In this document: positions 49,478-57,921 of the stretch, piece after piece | Layout: each line of letters begins with the position of its first letter | Position numbering within the stretch: position 1 is the stretch's first letter | Assembly (NCBI GenBank): GCA_016764915.1 | Contig: JAESQY010000069.1 | Coordinates: forward strand, 46,065 to 110,064 | Length of the DNA: 64,000 nt | DNA from: Aliivibrio sp. | GTDB lineage: Bacteria > Pseudomonadota > Gammaproteobacteria > Enterobacterales > Vibrionaceae | Direction: 5' to 3' | Made by a program: the position numbers and the translations under genes | Notes under the pieces: generated by a model | What the model was told of the DNA's origin: nothing | Database searches by the model: none | Seen by the model: only the letters and a program-made list of their open reading frames with translations

Positions 49478-50266
49478 TTAAATATCAGAAATGCTGTTTA
49501 TCATTTTTTCGGCAGTCTTCTTTCCAATACCTTTAATTAGTATCAATTCAGATAGTGACTTGTCCTTTAACTGTTCAATTGTCTCAATGCCGCTTTCAAT
49601 GAGGCTTTGCTCAACTCGACTTGTCACACCATCAACAAGAGATAACTTAGTGGTGTCATGTGCATAATGTCGAAGCATTTCAACCTTATTGTCTGATAAA
49701 AATGGCTTTCGCATCAAGTTGGCATTGTCTAAGGTCTGCTGACAAAATGTTCTTATGTGAGAAGTTATTTTGGGCATATTCAAATATTTCATTTTTTACA
49801 GGCTTTAGTTTGTTTCTCTTTACAAAGCCACTAACGTTTAGCCTTGAACCTTCGTTGAAATCACCATTAAGTATCCCGTTATAGAAAAACATCCCCAGTG
49901 CATCTACCGTTTTTCCTTCTTGTTCTAGAATCGTACACTGATGTGCATAAACAAGAGCTGTAAGCATTAGTGTTTGAGTTGCTGTAAATTCCGACTTCTG
50001 CGCATGCTCTAGGTAATGCATTAATATTTCACTAGTTATTTCCCAAGCTCTATCATTATCTGTGCCCTCAACGATCCTGAACTCATCCCACAAGTCAGCA
50101 ATCTTACCTAAGTGATCTGCATTATTGACGTTTTCTTCAGTATTCGAGATATTATTGTGATGAGTTTTAGAGGTGACATCAAAGTGTTCTGGCTTCGAAG
50201 ACTGACTCTTTGAGCTACCATTATCTTCACTGGCCGAACGGAAAAATTTTAAAAAAAACCAAACAC
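49478..50266 (-). pseudogene. Frameshifted gene ending in a helix-hairpin-helix domain
   Basis: Three reading frames appear to join into one protein of about 260 aa. A GTG at 50266 with AGGA 8 bases before it opens the frame, which breaks at a run of eight A's (plus strand, 50251-50258). One extra base there would give FGFFLKFFRSASED and continue for about 60 codons with no in-frame start into WDEFRIVEG and onward to a TAG at 49686. A second shift near 49770 (ATGCCCAAAATAAC) would continue into the last ~100 residues, which end with a helix-hairpin-helix motif (LIKGIGKKTAEKMI). The shorter frames from TTG 50093 and ATG 49792 could be read alone, but neither has a ribosome-binding site. Decay, sequencing error or slippage are all possible. 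Function unknown. Confidence 0.6.
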
Positions 50267-50852
50267 TTCTTAATTCCTATATCCTATGCAGTAAAGCTAC
50301 TATGGCTTTATTAGAGAAACTAGGTCAATTAATTAAACTCAGATATGAGAAGAGTATCAGCCCTAAGAAGGAAAGGGGCAGTAATGTTTCAGGGGCTTAC
50401 CAGTGCCACACTCATGTAATGGCTCATTACAACATTCACAGTAAGGCTCATTCAGGGTGTGTTGCTGTACTTCACGCTCTAACTCTTTCGGTAGAGGTTT
50501 TCGGACTCTTTTCACTTTTTGCTAAGAAGCGCTGAGATTAAGTTGCTCTGTAATGAGCAACTGCATTTTGTTTTCTAGTTCAAAGATTTCCTTTGCTTGA
50601 GTTTTAACGGTTTTCTCTAATGTCACGATAGCCTTATCTTTAGACTGATTTTCATCCTGAAGCTTAAGTGTCAACATCATCAGGAAGTTTGGTCATTGTT
50701 AAGGCTCTTAGTTCATCATTTTACCTAGTCTGACAGCGAAAAAGGATCGTTTAAGTTGTAATGCTCAAGTTGATGAAGCCTATGCTAATGTCAAAGCGAT
50801 TAACAACGCCAAGTCAAACTATCTAGTCCACGACACTAAATATTTTAAGCAG
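50267..50852. other. Junction region with transposase debris
   Basis: Besides the IS66 remnant, a plus-strand stretch at about 50725-50850 reads as the end of an open frame (KKDRLSCNAQVDEAYANVK in part) that stops just before the DAHP synthase gene's end. It has no start and I do not recognise it. A 77-codon plus-strand frame from 50302 runs mostly antisense to the transposase remnant and is not supported. No terminal inverted repeats or target duplication were found. Confidence 0.5.
50363..50696 (-). pseudogene. IS66-family transposase remnant
   Basis: Pieces of an IS66-type transposase N-terminus are readable on the minus strand: MTKLPDDVDTL, then in another frame LKLQDENQSKDKAIVTLEK leading to LITEQLNLSAS, a TAG, and in the same frame RKPLPKELEREVQQHTL with the zinc-finger-like CECCNEPLHECG. 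There is at least one frameshift and one stop, and the catalytic DDE half is absent. It is a dead fragment that marks past insertion events between the two biosynthetic clusters. Confidence 0.7.
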
Positions 50853-51911
50853 CTATAATCTGCTTGTTTGGAATCGGACGGCAACAGCATCAGCGAGCTT
50901 TTCCAACGCGCTAGCAGTGTCTTTCCAATTAAGACAGGGGTCCGTGATAGACTGACCATACTTCAATTCTTTAATACTTTTTATGGGCTGTGAGCCTTCT
51001 TCTAGAAAGCTCTCCAGCATCACTCCTGCTATATAATATCCATCATTGGATATTTGACAACATAAATCTTTAAGTACAACAAGTTGATTAGCCGCATTTT
51101 TTTGACTATTACCGTGACTGCAGTCAACAATGAGGTTGGGGATAACTTTTGCTTCATGTAGTGCGATCTTAGCTTTATGTAATGACAGTTCGTCGTAGTT
51201 AGGTTTGATGCCACCTCGAAGAATAAGGTGACATCGTTCATTCCCCATTGAAGTTGTTTCAGAAAGAATGCCCGCTTTATCTAAGGAGAGATACGTGTGT
51301 TGTGCTGCCGCACTGACGATAGCGTCGACAGCGATGTCAAGGTTTCCGTTTGTTCCATTTTTGAAACCAATAGGGAATGGTAATTCAGATGCCATTTGGC
51401 GGTGAAGTTGACACTCAGTGGTTCTTGCTCCTATCGCCCCCCAGGAGATTAACTCTTGCAAATAAGTTGCATGTATTGGCTCTAGAAATTCCGTTGCCGC
51501 GCTTAATCCCAGCTTATTTATAGATATGAGTATTCTTCGTGTTAGCTTTAGTCCTTCATTAAAAGCTGGAGAACCATTTAGATACGGGTCATAAAGTAAC
51601 CCTTTCCAACCAGTGCGAGTCCTTGGCTTCTCAAAATAAGCTCGCATTACTATTTCCAAGTGACCTTTATATAATTCATTTAGTTCAGCTAACTTTCCAG
51701 CATATTCTATAGCTGACTGCTCATCATGAATCGAGCAAGGTCCTACTATTACCAAAAGACGTTGGCTTTTACCTTCTATAATTTCAGATATTCGAGCTCT
51801 ACTCTCCGATACGTGTTTCAAAATATGATATGGTATTGGGAACTCGATATCAAAATGATCTGGCGTAACGATATGATTTTCATCATTCAAGTCGACATTT
51901 AAAAAGCGCAT
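50853..51911 (-). CDS. 3-deoxy-7-phosphoheptulonate (DAHP) synthase, type I (AroG-like)
   Basis: 352 aa. It condenses erythrose-4-phosphate with phosphoenolpyruvate, the first shikimate step, and so feeds chorismate to phenazine synthesis. Seen: GPCSIHD near 62, MRAYFEKPRTRTGWKG near 85 and the late metal-ligand regions (VDCSHGNSQKN, GVMLESFLEEG), all of AroFGH type. The ATG at 51911 has GAGGA 6 bases before it; an in-frame ATG at 51947 would give an unusual extension. Pseudomonas PhzC is a type II DAHP synthase, so here a type I enzyme has the PhzC role. It has its own promoter and lies next to, but apart from, the main phz transcript. Feedback sensitivity cannot be read with certainty. Confidence 0.93.
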   Translation of the reverse strand: MRFLNVDLNDENHIVTPDHFDIEFPIPYHILKHVSESRARISEIIEGKSQRLLVIVGPCSIHDEQSAIEYAGKLAELNELYKGHLEIVMRAYFEKPRTRTGWKGLLYDPYLNGSPAFNEGLKLTRRILISINKLGLSAATEFLEPIHATYLQELISWGAIGARTTECQLHRQMASELPFPIGFKNGTNGNLDIAVDAIVSAAAQHTYLSLDKAGILSETTSMGNERCHLILRGGIKPNYDELSLHKAKIALHEAKVIPNLIVDCSHGNSQKNAANQLVVLKDLCCQISNDGYYIAGVMLESFLEEGSQPIKSIKELKYGQSITDPCLNWKDTASALEKLADAVAVRFQTSRL

Positions 51912-52281
51912 AATATATCCTCGTATTTTCTTTAAATAGTTCATCACTAACGAATTTAATTAGCATTAAAACTATAAATAGCCTAACGATACGATAATTT
52001 AAAGTATATTTCGCATCGAAATACACACAAAATTTTAGAGTGTTACTAAAAATTTATTAATCGAACCTAACACTATAGATATTTAACTTCCTTTTCCTTT
52101 CATCCTAAAGAACGCTGCCGTATATAAAATAACATTTAATAGTTATTGTTTATCATTAGGTTAGCTGACAGGTTTAAATTAAATAAATAATAACAATATT
52201 TACTCGGTGGTAAGTGGAATTTTATTTTAAATAATAGATTAAATTCTGAATTGTAAAACAAAAATATACATTTATTGAGTA
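51912..52281. other. AT-rich intergenic region before the DAHP synthase gene
   Basis: 370 bases, very AT-rich. The part near 52000 holds a promoter candidate with a palindrome in its spacer. The rest (about 52040-52281) shows no gene, no strong stem-loop and no obvious terminator for the phenazine operon that ends at 52282. Confidence 0.5.
52003..52030 (-). promoter_or_regulatory. Promoter candidate with operator-like palindrome for DAHP synthase
   Basis: Minus strand: -35 TTGTGT (52030-52025), 16-bp spacer, -10 TATACT (52008-52003). The spacer is almost filled by a perfect inverted repeat, TATTTCG-CAT-CGAAATA on the plus strand (52007-52023). A protein bound there would block RNA polymerase. 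The site does not match the TyrR box (TGTAAA-N6-TTTACA). Confidence 0.55.
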
Positions 52282-52722
52282 TTATATCCTAATCCATGTA
52301 GTGTTTTTTATTCTTCCCATTTTCATGTCTGTGAATTTTATTTCATCCAGGAATATCTTCCATATATCGTGAGTTTTATTTTTGAATAATGGATATTTTT
52401 TTAGATAGACTTCTTTTGCCTTATAAACATCTCTCCCATTTAAAAGAATTACTCTGCCTTTATACTGAATACCTTGTTTAAGAAATAATAATGGAAATTT
52501 TGAATACATAGTTCCTACAACAATAATATTGTCAGTCATTATTTTTGCGTGTCTAGTCTCTTTTTTTGTTGATATGAATAAGCACATATCATCTTCATTG
52601 AATGTAAATAGGCAATTTGCCGCCCATATGTCATTTTCACCTGACGTGCAGATACTTAATATTTTATTTTTATGCAGGAACTTATTTATAGCATTCATTT
52701 CCTTTATGGATATATCACTCAT
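52282..52722 (-). CDS. YhbP-like (UPF0306) FMN-binding split-barrel protein
   Basis: 146 aa with clear resemblance to E. coli YhbP: DIWAANCLFTF, ISTKKETRHAKIM, GIQYKGRVI and the C-terminal DEIKFTDMKMG. The fold is that of pyridoxamine-phosphate-oxidase-type flavin proteins, but the family's reaction is not established. It is the last gene of the phenazine run, 49 bp after the A-T gene, which makes it likely to act on a phenazine intermediate or on redox damage. In phenazine pathways a related fold (PhzG) performs a dihydrophenazine oxidation, so a tailoring oxidation is a reasonable guess only. Confidence 0.8.
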   Translation of the reverse strand: MSDISIKEMNAINKFLHKNKILSICTSGENDIWAANCLFTFNEDDMCLFISTKKETRHAKIMTDNIIVVGTMYSKFPLLFLKQGIQYKGRVILLNGRDVYKAKEVYLKKYPLFKNKTHDIWKIFLDEIKFTDMKMGRIKNTTWIRI

Positions 52723-52771
52723 TATTTCACCTTTTATTGACTTACTACAAACATGTTTTAAACATCAACTG

Positions 52772-54508
52772 CTAGCTAGTGATTTTTCTAGCCAGATCTA
52801 TCGGGCTTTGGGCGTTTCTTATTTCCTCACTAGTTACTTTCCAACCTAGCTTGTCACTTAATTTTTGCGCTGCGATGATAATAGATATTGAATTTATTCC
52901 AGAATCTTCAAATCGTTCTGTCGCTGAAAAACTTGACATATTAGCAACTTGGCTGAATACATCACATACCATCATAATCAGCTCACTGGAGGGCTCTATT
53001 TCTAACTCGTCAGGCTTTTCATCGGAATTTTTTAGAATGTTATTTCGACAAGGCTTTGGTAGCATTAGAGGATCAACTTTTCCATTCGGTGTTATCGGAA
53101 ACTCATCAATTAATATGTAACATTCGGGAATCATATACTGAGGAAGTTTTTGAGTTAGCTTTTCAACAATCTCTCTTTTTGAAATTGATTGATTTGTAAT
53201 TAAGTAAGCAGTGAGAGCTTCATATTGTCGTTCTTCGAATTCTGATAAAATGACAATTGACAAATTTATAACATCTATTTCTTCTAAAGCTGTTTCTATT
53301 TCTTTAGGAGCAACGCGATTTCCACGAACTTTTAATTCAGATCCGCTTCTTCCTAGCCATTCAATGTCCCCTGATGGTAGCATTCTTACCATATCACCAG
53401 TTTGATATAGCCTTTCATTCGATACTGGATAATTCACAAATCGACTTTCATCCTCATTACAATATCCGACACATAACCCCTTACCTCCAATATAAAGACC
53501 TCCATTTTTGCAAGGCTCGTGGTTATCATCAAGCACATGAAAACTAACGTTATTAAATGGAAGCCCTATAGGTATTATCGTGTCATTTTCTTCGATTTTG
53601 TAACTAGATGCATACACCGTAGCCTCGGTCGGGCCATACAAATTCCATACGGCTTTGGCATTTTTTAGACATTTAACCAAAGAAGGACGAATAGCTTCAG
53701 CCCCCGATAGAACAGTTAACCTGTTATGTGGTTTCCAACCTGTAGCTACCATGATTTGGAGATAACTGGGTGTAGCATGAATAAAAGTAGCTTCTTCCAG
53801 AAGTTTTGCTATTTCCGCAGGGTCGGAAGATTGGTTAGCGGTGGTTATCAATACAATTCCTCCGCAATAAAGCGGAAGCAACAATTCAAGAATAGACACA
53901 TCAAAACAAACAGTTGAGTGCGCTAGCGATACATCTCTCTCTGTCAGTGATAAGCGTTTAGCTATTGACTCCATGAAGTTCGCTAGAGATTCATGGGAAA
54001 TCTTTACTCCTTTAGGCGCTCCTGTGGAACCGCTTGTAAATAAAATGTACGCAAGATCATTTGGTAAAGGTATTTCAAAAGAGCAAATTTGTTCCCATCT
54101 ACGGAGCACTTCATCATCAATTTCAATAACTTTACATTTTAGCTTCTCTGCGAGTATTCGCGTTTCTTTGTCTGTGATGATGAGTGAAGGGTTCGTCAAA
54201 GTCGTGTATTGTTCTAAACGGCCTAGGGGATATGTAGGATCCAGAGGGAAAAATGTAGCACCGACTGACCAACAGCCTAACATTGCCGGTACGAGTGCAT
54301 GCCCCCGGTTTAACATAATTCCCACAGTATGACCCCGGCCAATACCGTACTCAGCCAGAAGAGCATTAATATAGGAACTTTGGCGCTTTAAAGAATGATA
54401 GCTGGTAGTACTGCCAGTACAAACAATTGCTTTACGAGATTGATATATATCAGTATTCCGCCATAAAACAGATGGCAATAGTTTATTCACCATATTTGAG
54501 ACTGTCAT
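52772..54508 (-). CDS. Stand-alone NRPS A-T didomain
   Basis: 578 aa. Adenylation domain about 15-490 with ILFTSGSTGAPKG, CFDVSILE, NLYGPTE, YQTGDMV, KVRGNRV and NGKVD; carrier domain about 500-575 with SGINSIS holding the phosphopantetheine serine. No condensation, reductase or thioesterase domain. The code aligned by hand is DVLHLGLVYK, nearest to serine-type codes but not a match. GGAGG stands 6 bases before the ATG, which overlaps the preceding acyltransferase gene by 26 bp. In the phenazine context it probably charges an amino acid that is then transferred to a phenazine alcohol or acid, comparable in outcome to D-alanylgriseoluteic acid. The PPTase at the other end of the window could activate it. 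Confidence 0.88.
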   Translation of the reverse strand: MTVSNMVNKLLPSVLWRNTDIYQSRKAIVCTGSTTSYHSLKRQSSYINALLAEYGIGRGHTVGIMLNRGHALVPAMLGCWSVGATFFPLDPTYPLGRLEQYTTLTNPSLIITDKETRILAEKLKCKVIEIDDEVLRRWEQICSFEIPLPNDLAYILFTSGSTGAPKGVKISHESLANFMESIAKRLSLTERDVSLAHSTVCFDVSILELLLPLYCGGIVLITTANQSSDPAEIAKLLEEATFIHATPSYLQIMVATGWKPHNRLTVLSGAEAIRPSLVKCLKNAKAVWNLYGPTEATVYASSYKIEENDTIIPIGLPFNNVSFHVLDDNHEPCKNGGLYIGGKGLCVGYCNEDESRFVNYPVSNERLYQTGDMVRMLPSGDIEWLGRSGSELKVRGNRVAPKEIETALEEIDVINLSIVILSEFEERQYEALTAYLITNQSISKREIVEKLTQKLPQYMIPECYILIDEFPITPNGKVDPLMLPKPCRNNILKNSDEKPDELEIEPSSELIMMVCDVFSQVANMSSFSATERFEDSGINSISIIIAAQKLSDKLGWKVTSEEIRNAQSPIDLARKITS

Positions 54509-55430
54509 TTCCCACCTCCATAGAATTTAAAACCCAATTTTCATCGAAATATTCAGCTGGTAAGTCGAAGTTCAAGTCCAGACTTCTAAGAAAAGGACCA
54601 ATACAAACCATTTGGGCTGAATCATCTGTCTTTTGCTGCTCAATCAACTGAGATACAAAAAGTGGTTCAACCACATTTTTTATCAACGCTTCCTTTACAT
54701 CCTTAGGTGTCCGCAGGCGTCTTAAGTCTTTGAAGCAGGTGTTTACGGGATAATCACAGTTATTAATTGTCATACTTTTTAGCAATTCTGCAATTTTCCA
54801 ACTTACGGGACTTCGTAGTTCTGAGTGGTATGCGTTGTCACAGAGTTCAACTGGCAAAATATCTATTTCCCAAGGACTGATTTCCGCCTCTTTTTCGAGA
54901 TTTTTTCTTAATCCCGAAAGCATAAGCAGGTTTCCGGCCCCACTTTGGATCTTCCCATAATCTACAGCGACATAAATGCTACTTGATTCTATAAAAATTT
55001 TACTGTCGCTTTCACTCGGTAGAAAAACGAACCCAACACCTTCAGGTTCAGCACTGCCTCCAAGGATTTTTTTTTCCTCACAAAGAATAATCGAAGTGGC
55101 ATCTTTAACCGATATTGCCGAGCTGAAGCAAAGTGCTACAAGCTCTCCCAAACTAATACCGCCAACGCTTTCGGGTGCTCCTCGGATTGAAGCAATATAA
55201 TCAGCAATACCTAGCATACCAGCCAGCAATCCGAGAGATACCATTTGCAAACTAGGAAGTGATTGACGGCTGCCTTTCTCTTTCAATAATTCACTGACGG
55301 GGACGCCAGAGTAGTCAGACACTTCTTTGAAACGCAGTGCGACAAACGAATTTCTGTTAACAAGTGCCTGCATATCTTCCATTGTGTGTGTGACATCAGC
55401 AGGTCCAAACAACATTGAATATTTGTTCAT
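54483..55430 (-). CDS. FabD-like discrete acyltransferase
   Basis: 315 aa with the malonyltransferase fold pattern: LQMVSLGLLAGML, the nucleophile motif GISLGEL (Ser) and the catalytic histidine region NAYHSELRS. The sequence is well diverged from housekeeping FabD, and the arginine that binds malonyl carboxylate is not obvious, so the acyl group may not be malonyl. It overlaps the LuxC-like gene by 4 bp and the A-T gene by 26 bp, so the three are made together. Possible role: shuttling an aminoacyl or acyl group between the carrier domain and the phenazine. A conventional malonyl transfer role has no partner here, as the cluster has no ketosynthase. Confidence 0.78.
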   Translation of the reverse strand: MNKYSMLFGPADVTHTMEDMQALVNRNSFVALRFKEVSDYSGVPVSELLKEKGSRQSLPSLQMVSLGLLAGMLGIADYIASIRGAPESVGGISLGELVALCFSSAISVKDATSIILCEEKKILGGSAEPEGVGFVFLPSESDSKIFIESSSIYVAVDYGKIQSGAGNLLMLSGLRKNLEKEAEISPWEIDILPVELCDNAYHSELRSPVSWKIAELLKSMTINNCDYPVNTCFKDLRRLRTPKDVKEALIKNVVEPLFVSQLIEQQKTDDSAQMVCIGPFLRSLDLNFDLPAEYFDENWVLNSMEVGNDSLKYGE

Positions 55431-56827
55431 AAATTTCTCCGTTTTTCAGTTTCAATCCAATTTTTATGAATCCGATACCCTCTTGTTTTAATGATAAACT
55501 CCGACAGATAACCATCATGAGGGACATGTGTAGCCATCCAAGTTGTAGGGATGGGTCCAACGTACACATTGCTAATACCAGGGGATTGAAGAATATTATT
55601 AATCAGTGGTAGGTCTTTTGAGTAAACGCTAACGGCAAGAGACCCCCTGAGAGCTTCAGATATTGTCTGCCTGTTTAAAGGAAGCACAGCTACACAAGGG
55701 AAAGGCAACTCTCTATGTCTTAAGGAAACACAGTCTCTAAAACTGTAATCGACATAAGGGGTGATCGTAATACCGTCATTTGTTGGCTCTGCATGAAATC
55801 CAAAGTTACCGTCTGAATCATATTGCTTCAACATCTGCTTAAAATCTAGAATTTGCTTTTTTGACACTTTTGGATAAAGACAATTAAATTGTTCCCGTTT
55901 AAAATACTTCGCAAGTTTAGATGCATACTTTTCTACATTGCCTTCTACATAAATTACGCTGGCTGAAACACACGCCGCTCCACCAAGAGACATGACAGAG
56001 TTGGCTGCATGTTCAATAGAATCATTCTCATCAACTTCTGATGTGACCACAACTTTTGAGTAGCCAGGGCCTTGAACAAGTATGTTGGAAAAGTTGGAAT
56101 ACTGTTCTACGGTGTTCCTTCCTCCGTAAACAATTCCCAGATCTGTGCTATCGAGTAACGCTTTGACACCATGGTGATCGGTACAACAAAGAGAAACGTA
56201 ATCACTCAATCCAGCTTGCGCTAACGTTTCCACTAGACGTTGCGCTGTAAAAGGTTCATTACTCGAAGGTTTCACAATGGTTCGATATCCCAGAGCGACA
56301 GCTTGTGGCCAAAGTGCGTGTAAACCAGGTCCGTTACCTGCAGCAACCACCGACAAAACATCACCCTTGCGAGAACAAATACCTGTCCCTATATATGCCT
56401 CCTCGCCGCTAGGATTTAAAGCTATTCCATTTGGAAGTGAACGTCGAACAGTATCGGATATATTTTTTAGTGCATCCCCTATATAATGAAATGAACTTTG
56501 GATAACTGTTCTTGGTAGCCCGGTTGCTCTGTGTGTCAACTCCATATAATCCTCTGGACTTAGGCCCGAGATTGTTCCGGATAGAAAGTTTTCGGCTGCA
56601 CTTTTGATTGCCGTTTGAATATCTTGAAGACTCAGTGAATTTCGAAAATTAGCGCCAATAGACAGTTCGTGAATATAGATGGAAGGAGCAACACTTATTT
56701 CAGCGATGGGTTCCGAATTATACCCAAAGACCACGGTACGATTTCTAGTGGCATATTTTTCGCCAAACCCATAACAGTTAACTTGATGGATTACATTTTT
56801 TGTATCAGTTATTTTCACATCATCCAT
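55427..56827 (-). CDS. LuxC/aldehyde-dehydrogenase-like acyl reductase (EhpG-like role suggested)
   Basis: 466 aa of the aldehyde dehydrogenase/LuxC superfamily. Seen: the coenzyme-binding stretch SVVAAGNGPGLHALWPQA followed by IVKPSSNEPF, and a catalytic cysteine in GGAACVSASV. Together with the adjacent ligase it forms a LuxC/LuxE-type pair that activates a carboxylate and reduces it to an aldehyde. In the D-alanylgriseoluteic acid pathway EhpF and EhpG are proposed to reduce one carboxyl of phenazine-1,6-dicarboxylate in this way, and I infer the same here. Start and stop overlap both neighbours (TAATG with the ligase stop, ATGA with the acyltransferase start). Fatty-acid substrates for bioluminescence are unlikely, as no luxAB genes are here. 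Confidence 0.82.
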   Translation of the reverse strand: MDDVKITDTKNVIHQVNCYGFGEKYATRNRTVVFGYNSEPIAEISVAPSIYIHELSIGANFRNSLSLQDIQTAIKSAAENFLSGTISGLSPEDYMELTHRATGLPRTVIQSSFHYIGDALKNISDTVRRSLPNGIALNPSGEEAYIGTGICSRKGDVLSVVAAGNGPGLHALWPQAVALGYRTIVKPSSNEPFTAQRLVETLAQAGLSDYVSLCCTDHHGVKALLDSTDLGIVYGGRNTVEQYSNFSNILVQGPGYSKVVVTSEVDENDSIEHAANSVMSLGGAACVSASVIYVEGNVEKYASKLAKYFKREQFNCLYPKVSKKQILDFKQMLKQYDSDGNFGFHAEPTNDGITITPYVDYSFRDCVSLRHRELPFPCVAVLPLNRQTISEALRGSLAVSVYSKDLPLINNILQSPGISNVYVGPIPTTWMATHVPHDGYLSEFIIKTRGYRIHKNWIETEKRRNL

Positions 56828-57894
56828 TAGTACACACCCTCAATCACTTCCACACCGGAAATCTCCTGCAATGGTTCAACTATAGATACTGCATCGCCGA
56901 CTAATCCATCTGTTCGGGGTAACCGAATTGCGGTGTCTCTTTCTAGAATATTCGGCAAGAATGCAAACTTCGTGAGGTGGTGCATTAATACACGACCTCT
57001 AGTCCCGTAGTCAGCAATACGCTCAGGCGTTTCAACACACCTTACTTCAAATATAATATTTGGACTGAAGCTGTCAAAAATAGGATTATCTTGATATTCG
57101 CTATTAATTCTTGTCCTAGCTTCTCCCAACATCATGGTGTTACCGTAGCTCGCATTAAATGCGACCTTTGGGAACACACGCTGCCTGAGATAATCAAGTG
57201 TATCTGGGTTCATTTGTGTTCCGCCCCAGGTGATCATTTGCAAGCAATTGTTGAGTCTATCGACTAAAGATTTATTTTTGGCTATAATTTCAAGTAAAGG
57301 TGGAGTGGCAATGAGGTATCCAATATCCTGTGTCGAAACTATATCCTCAATTTGTTCAATAATATGTTGGCTATATTTGGCGGCCATATCAAATTGTTTT
57401 TCATGAATTAGTTTTTTTACCCATCGCGGATCCATATCAACAGTAAAGAAGTGGCCACCCAGCGCTTTAGCTCGCCTTTTATTTATATCTCCGACAATAT
57501 GTGGCCCGCTAGGTACAATTGCTAGCGTGTTTAAAGGCACATCATTCATAAATGTAGGTGAGCCTTCGATTCGCCATTGGACAAGCTCATCAAGCCAATT
57601 GTCAAAAGCAATAACTTTTTTTGGTTTACCTGTTGTCCCGCCGCTTTCAAAAATACCAGCTATTGGTGTAGTTGAGAGTCCTTTTGGTATAAGTGTTTCT
57701 ACATCGATTTGCTTCAGGTCTTTTGATACATCAGGAAATAGACTTAAATGTGAAATGCTTCTCACATCTATTAGTGGGTCGAAACAAAAACTCTTTTTCT
57801 TTTCGAGCCAGAAAGGTGAACCTGTCTCCTGAGAAAAGTGAAATTTGATAACATCTTTAAGGTGCTGCTCAAAAAATTGATTATTGACACTCAT
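56827..57894 (-). CDS. EhpF-like carboxylate-activating ligase (ANL superfamily)
   Basis: 355 aa, shorter than usual ANL enzymes (about 500-600 aa), with the P-loop ESGGTTGKPKK near 85, a motif region WGGTQMNP near 225 and an ASYGNT site near 250. The mobile C-terminal domain is reduced. Both the size and the position in a phenazine operon fit EhpF of Pantoea agglomerans, an atypical ANL protein of the D-alanylgriseoluteic acid pathway; LuxE-type acyl-protein synthetases are the other relatives. The likely reaction is adenylation of a phenazine carboxylate for reduction by the next enzyme. It starts 27 bp after PhzG with a weak ribosome-binding site. Confidence 0.8.
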   Translation of the reverse strand: MSVNNQFFEQHLKDVIKFHFSQETGSPFWLEKKKSFCFDPLIDVRSISHLSLFPDVSKDLKQIDVETLIPKGLSTTPIAGIFESGGTTGKPKKVIAFDNWLDELVQWRIEGSPTFMNDVPLNTLAIVPSGPHIVGDINKRRAKALGGHFFTVDMDPRWVKKLIHEKQFDMAAKYSQHIIEQIEDIVSTQDIGYLIATPPLLEIIAKNKSLVDRLNNCLQMITWGGTQMNPDTLDYLRQRVFPKVAFNASYGNTMMLGEARTRINSEYQDNPIFDSFSPNIIFEVRCVETPERIADYGTRGRVLMHHLTKFAFLPNILERDTAIRLPRTDGLVGDAVSIVEPLQEISGVEVIEGVY

Positions 57895-57921
57895 AGTTAG
57901 TTCTCACAATAGTTACTTTAG

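Noticed and set aside
50302..50535. A 77-codon plus-strand gene
   Set aside because: Most of it is antisense to the IS66 transposase remnant, and its composition does not look like a conserved protein.
55427..57894. LuxC/LuxE pair as part of a bioluminescence operon
   Set aside because: No luxA, luxB or luxD genes are present, the pair lies within phz genes, and the ligase fits EhpF better.
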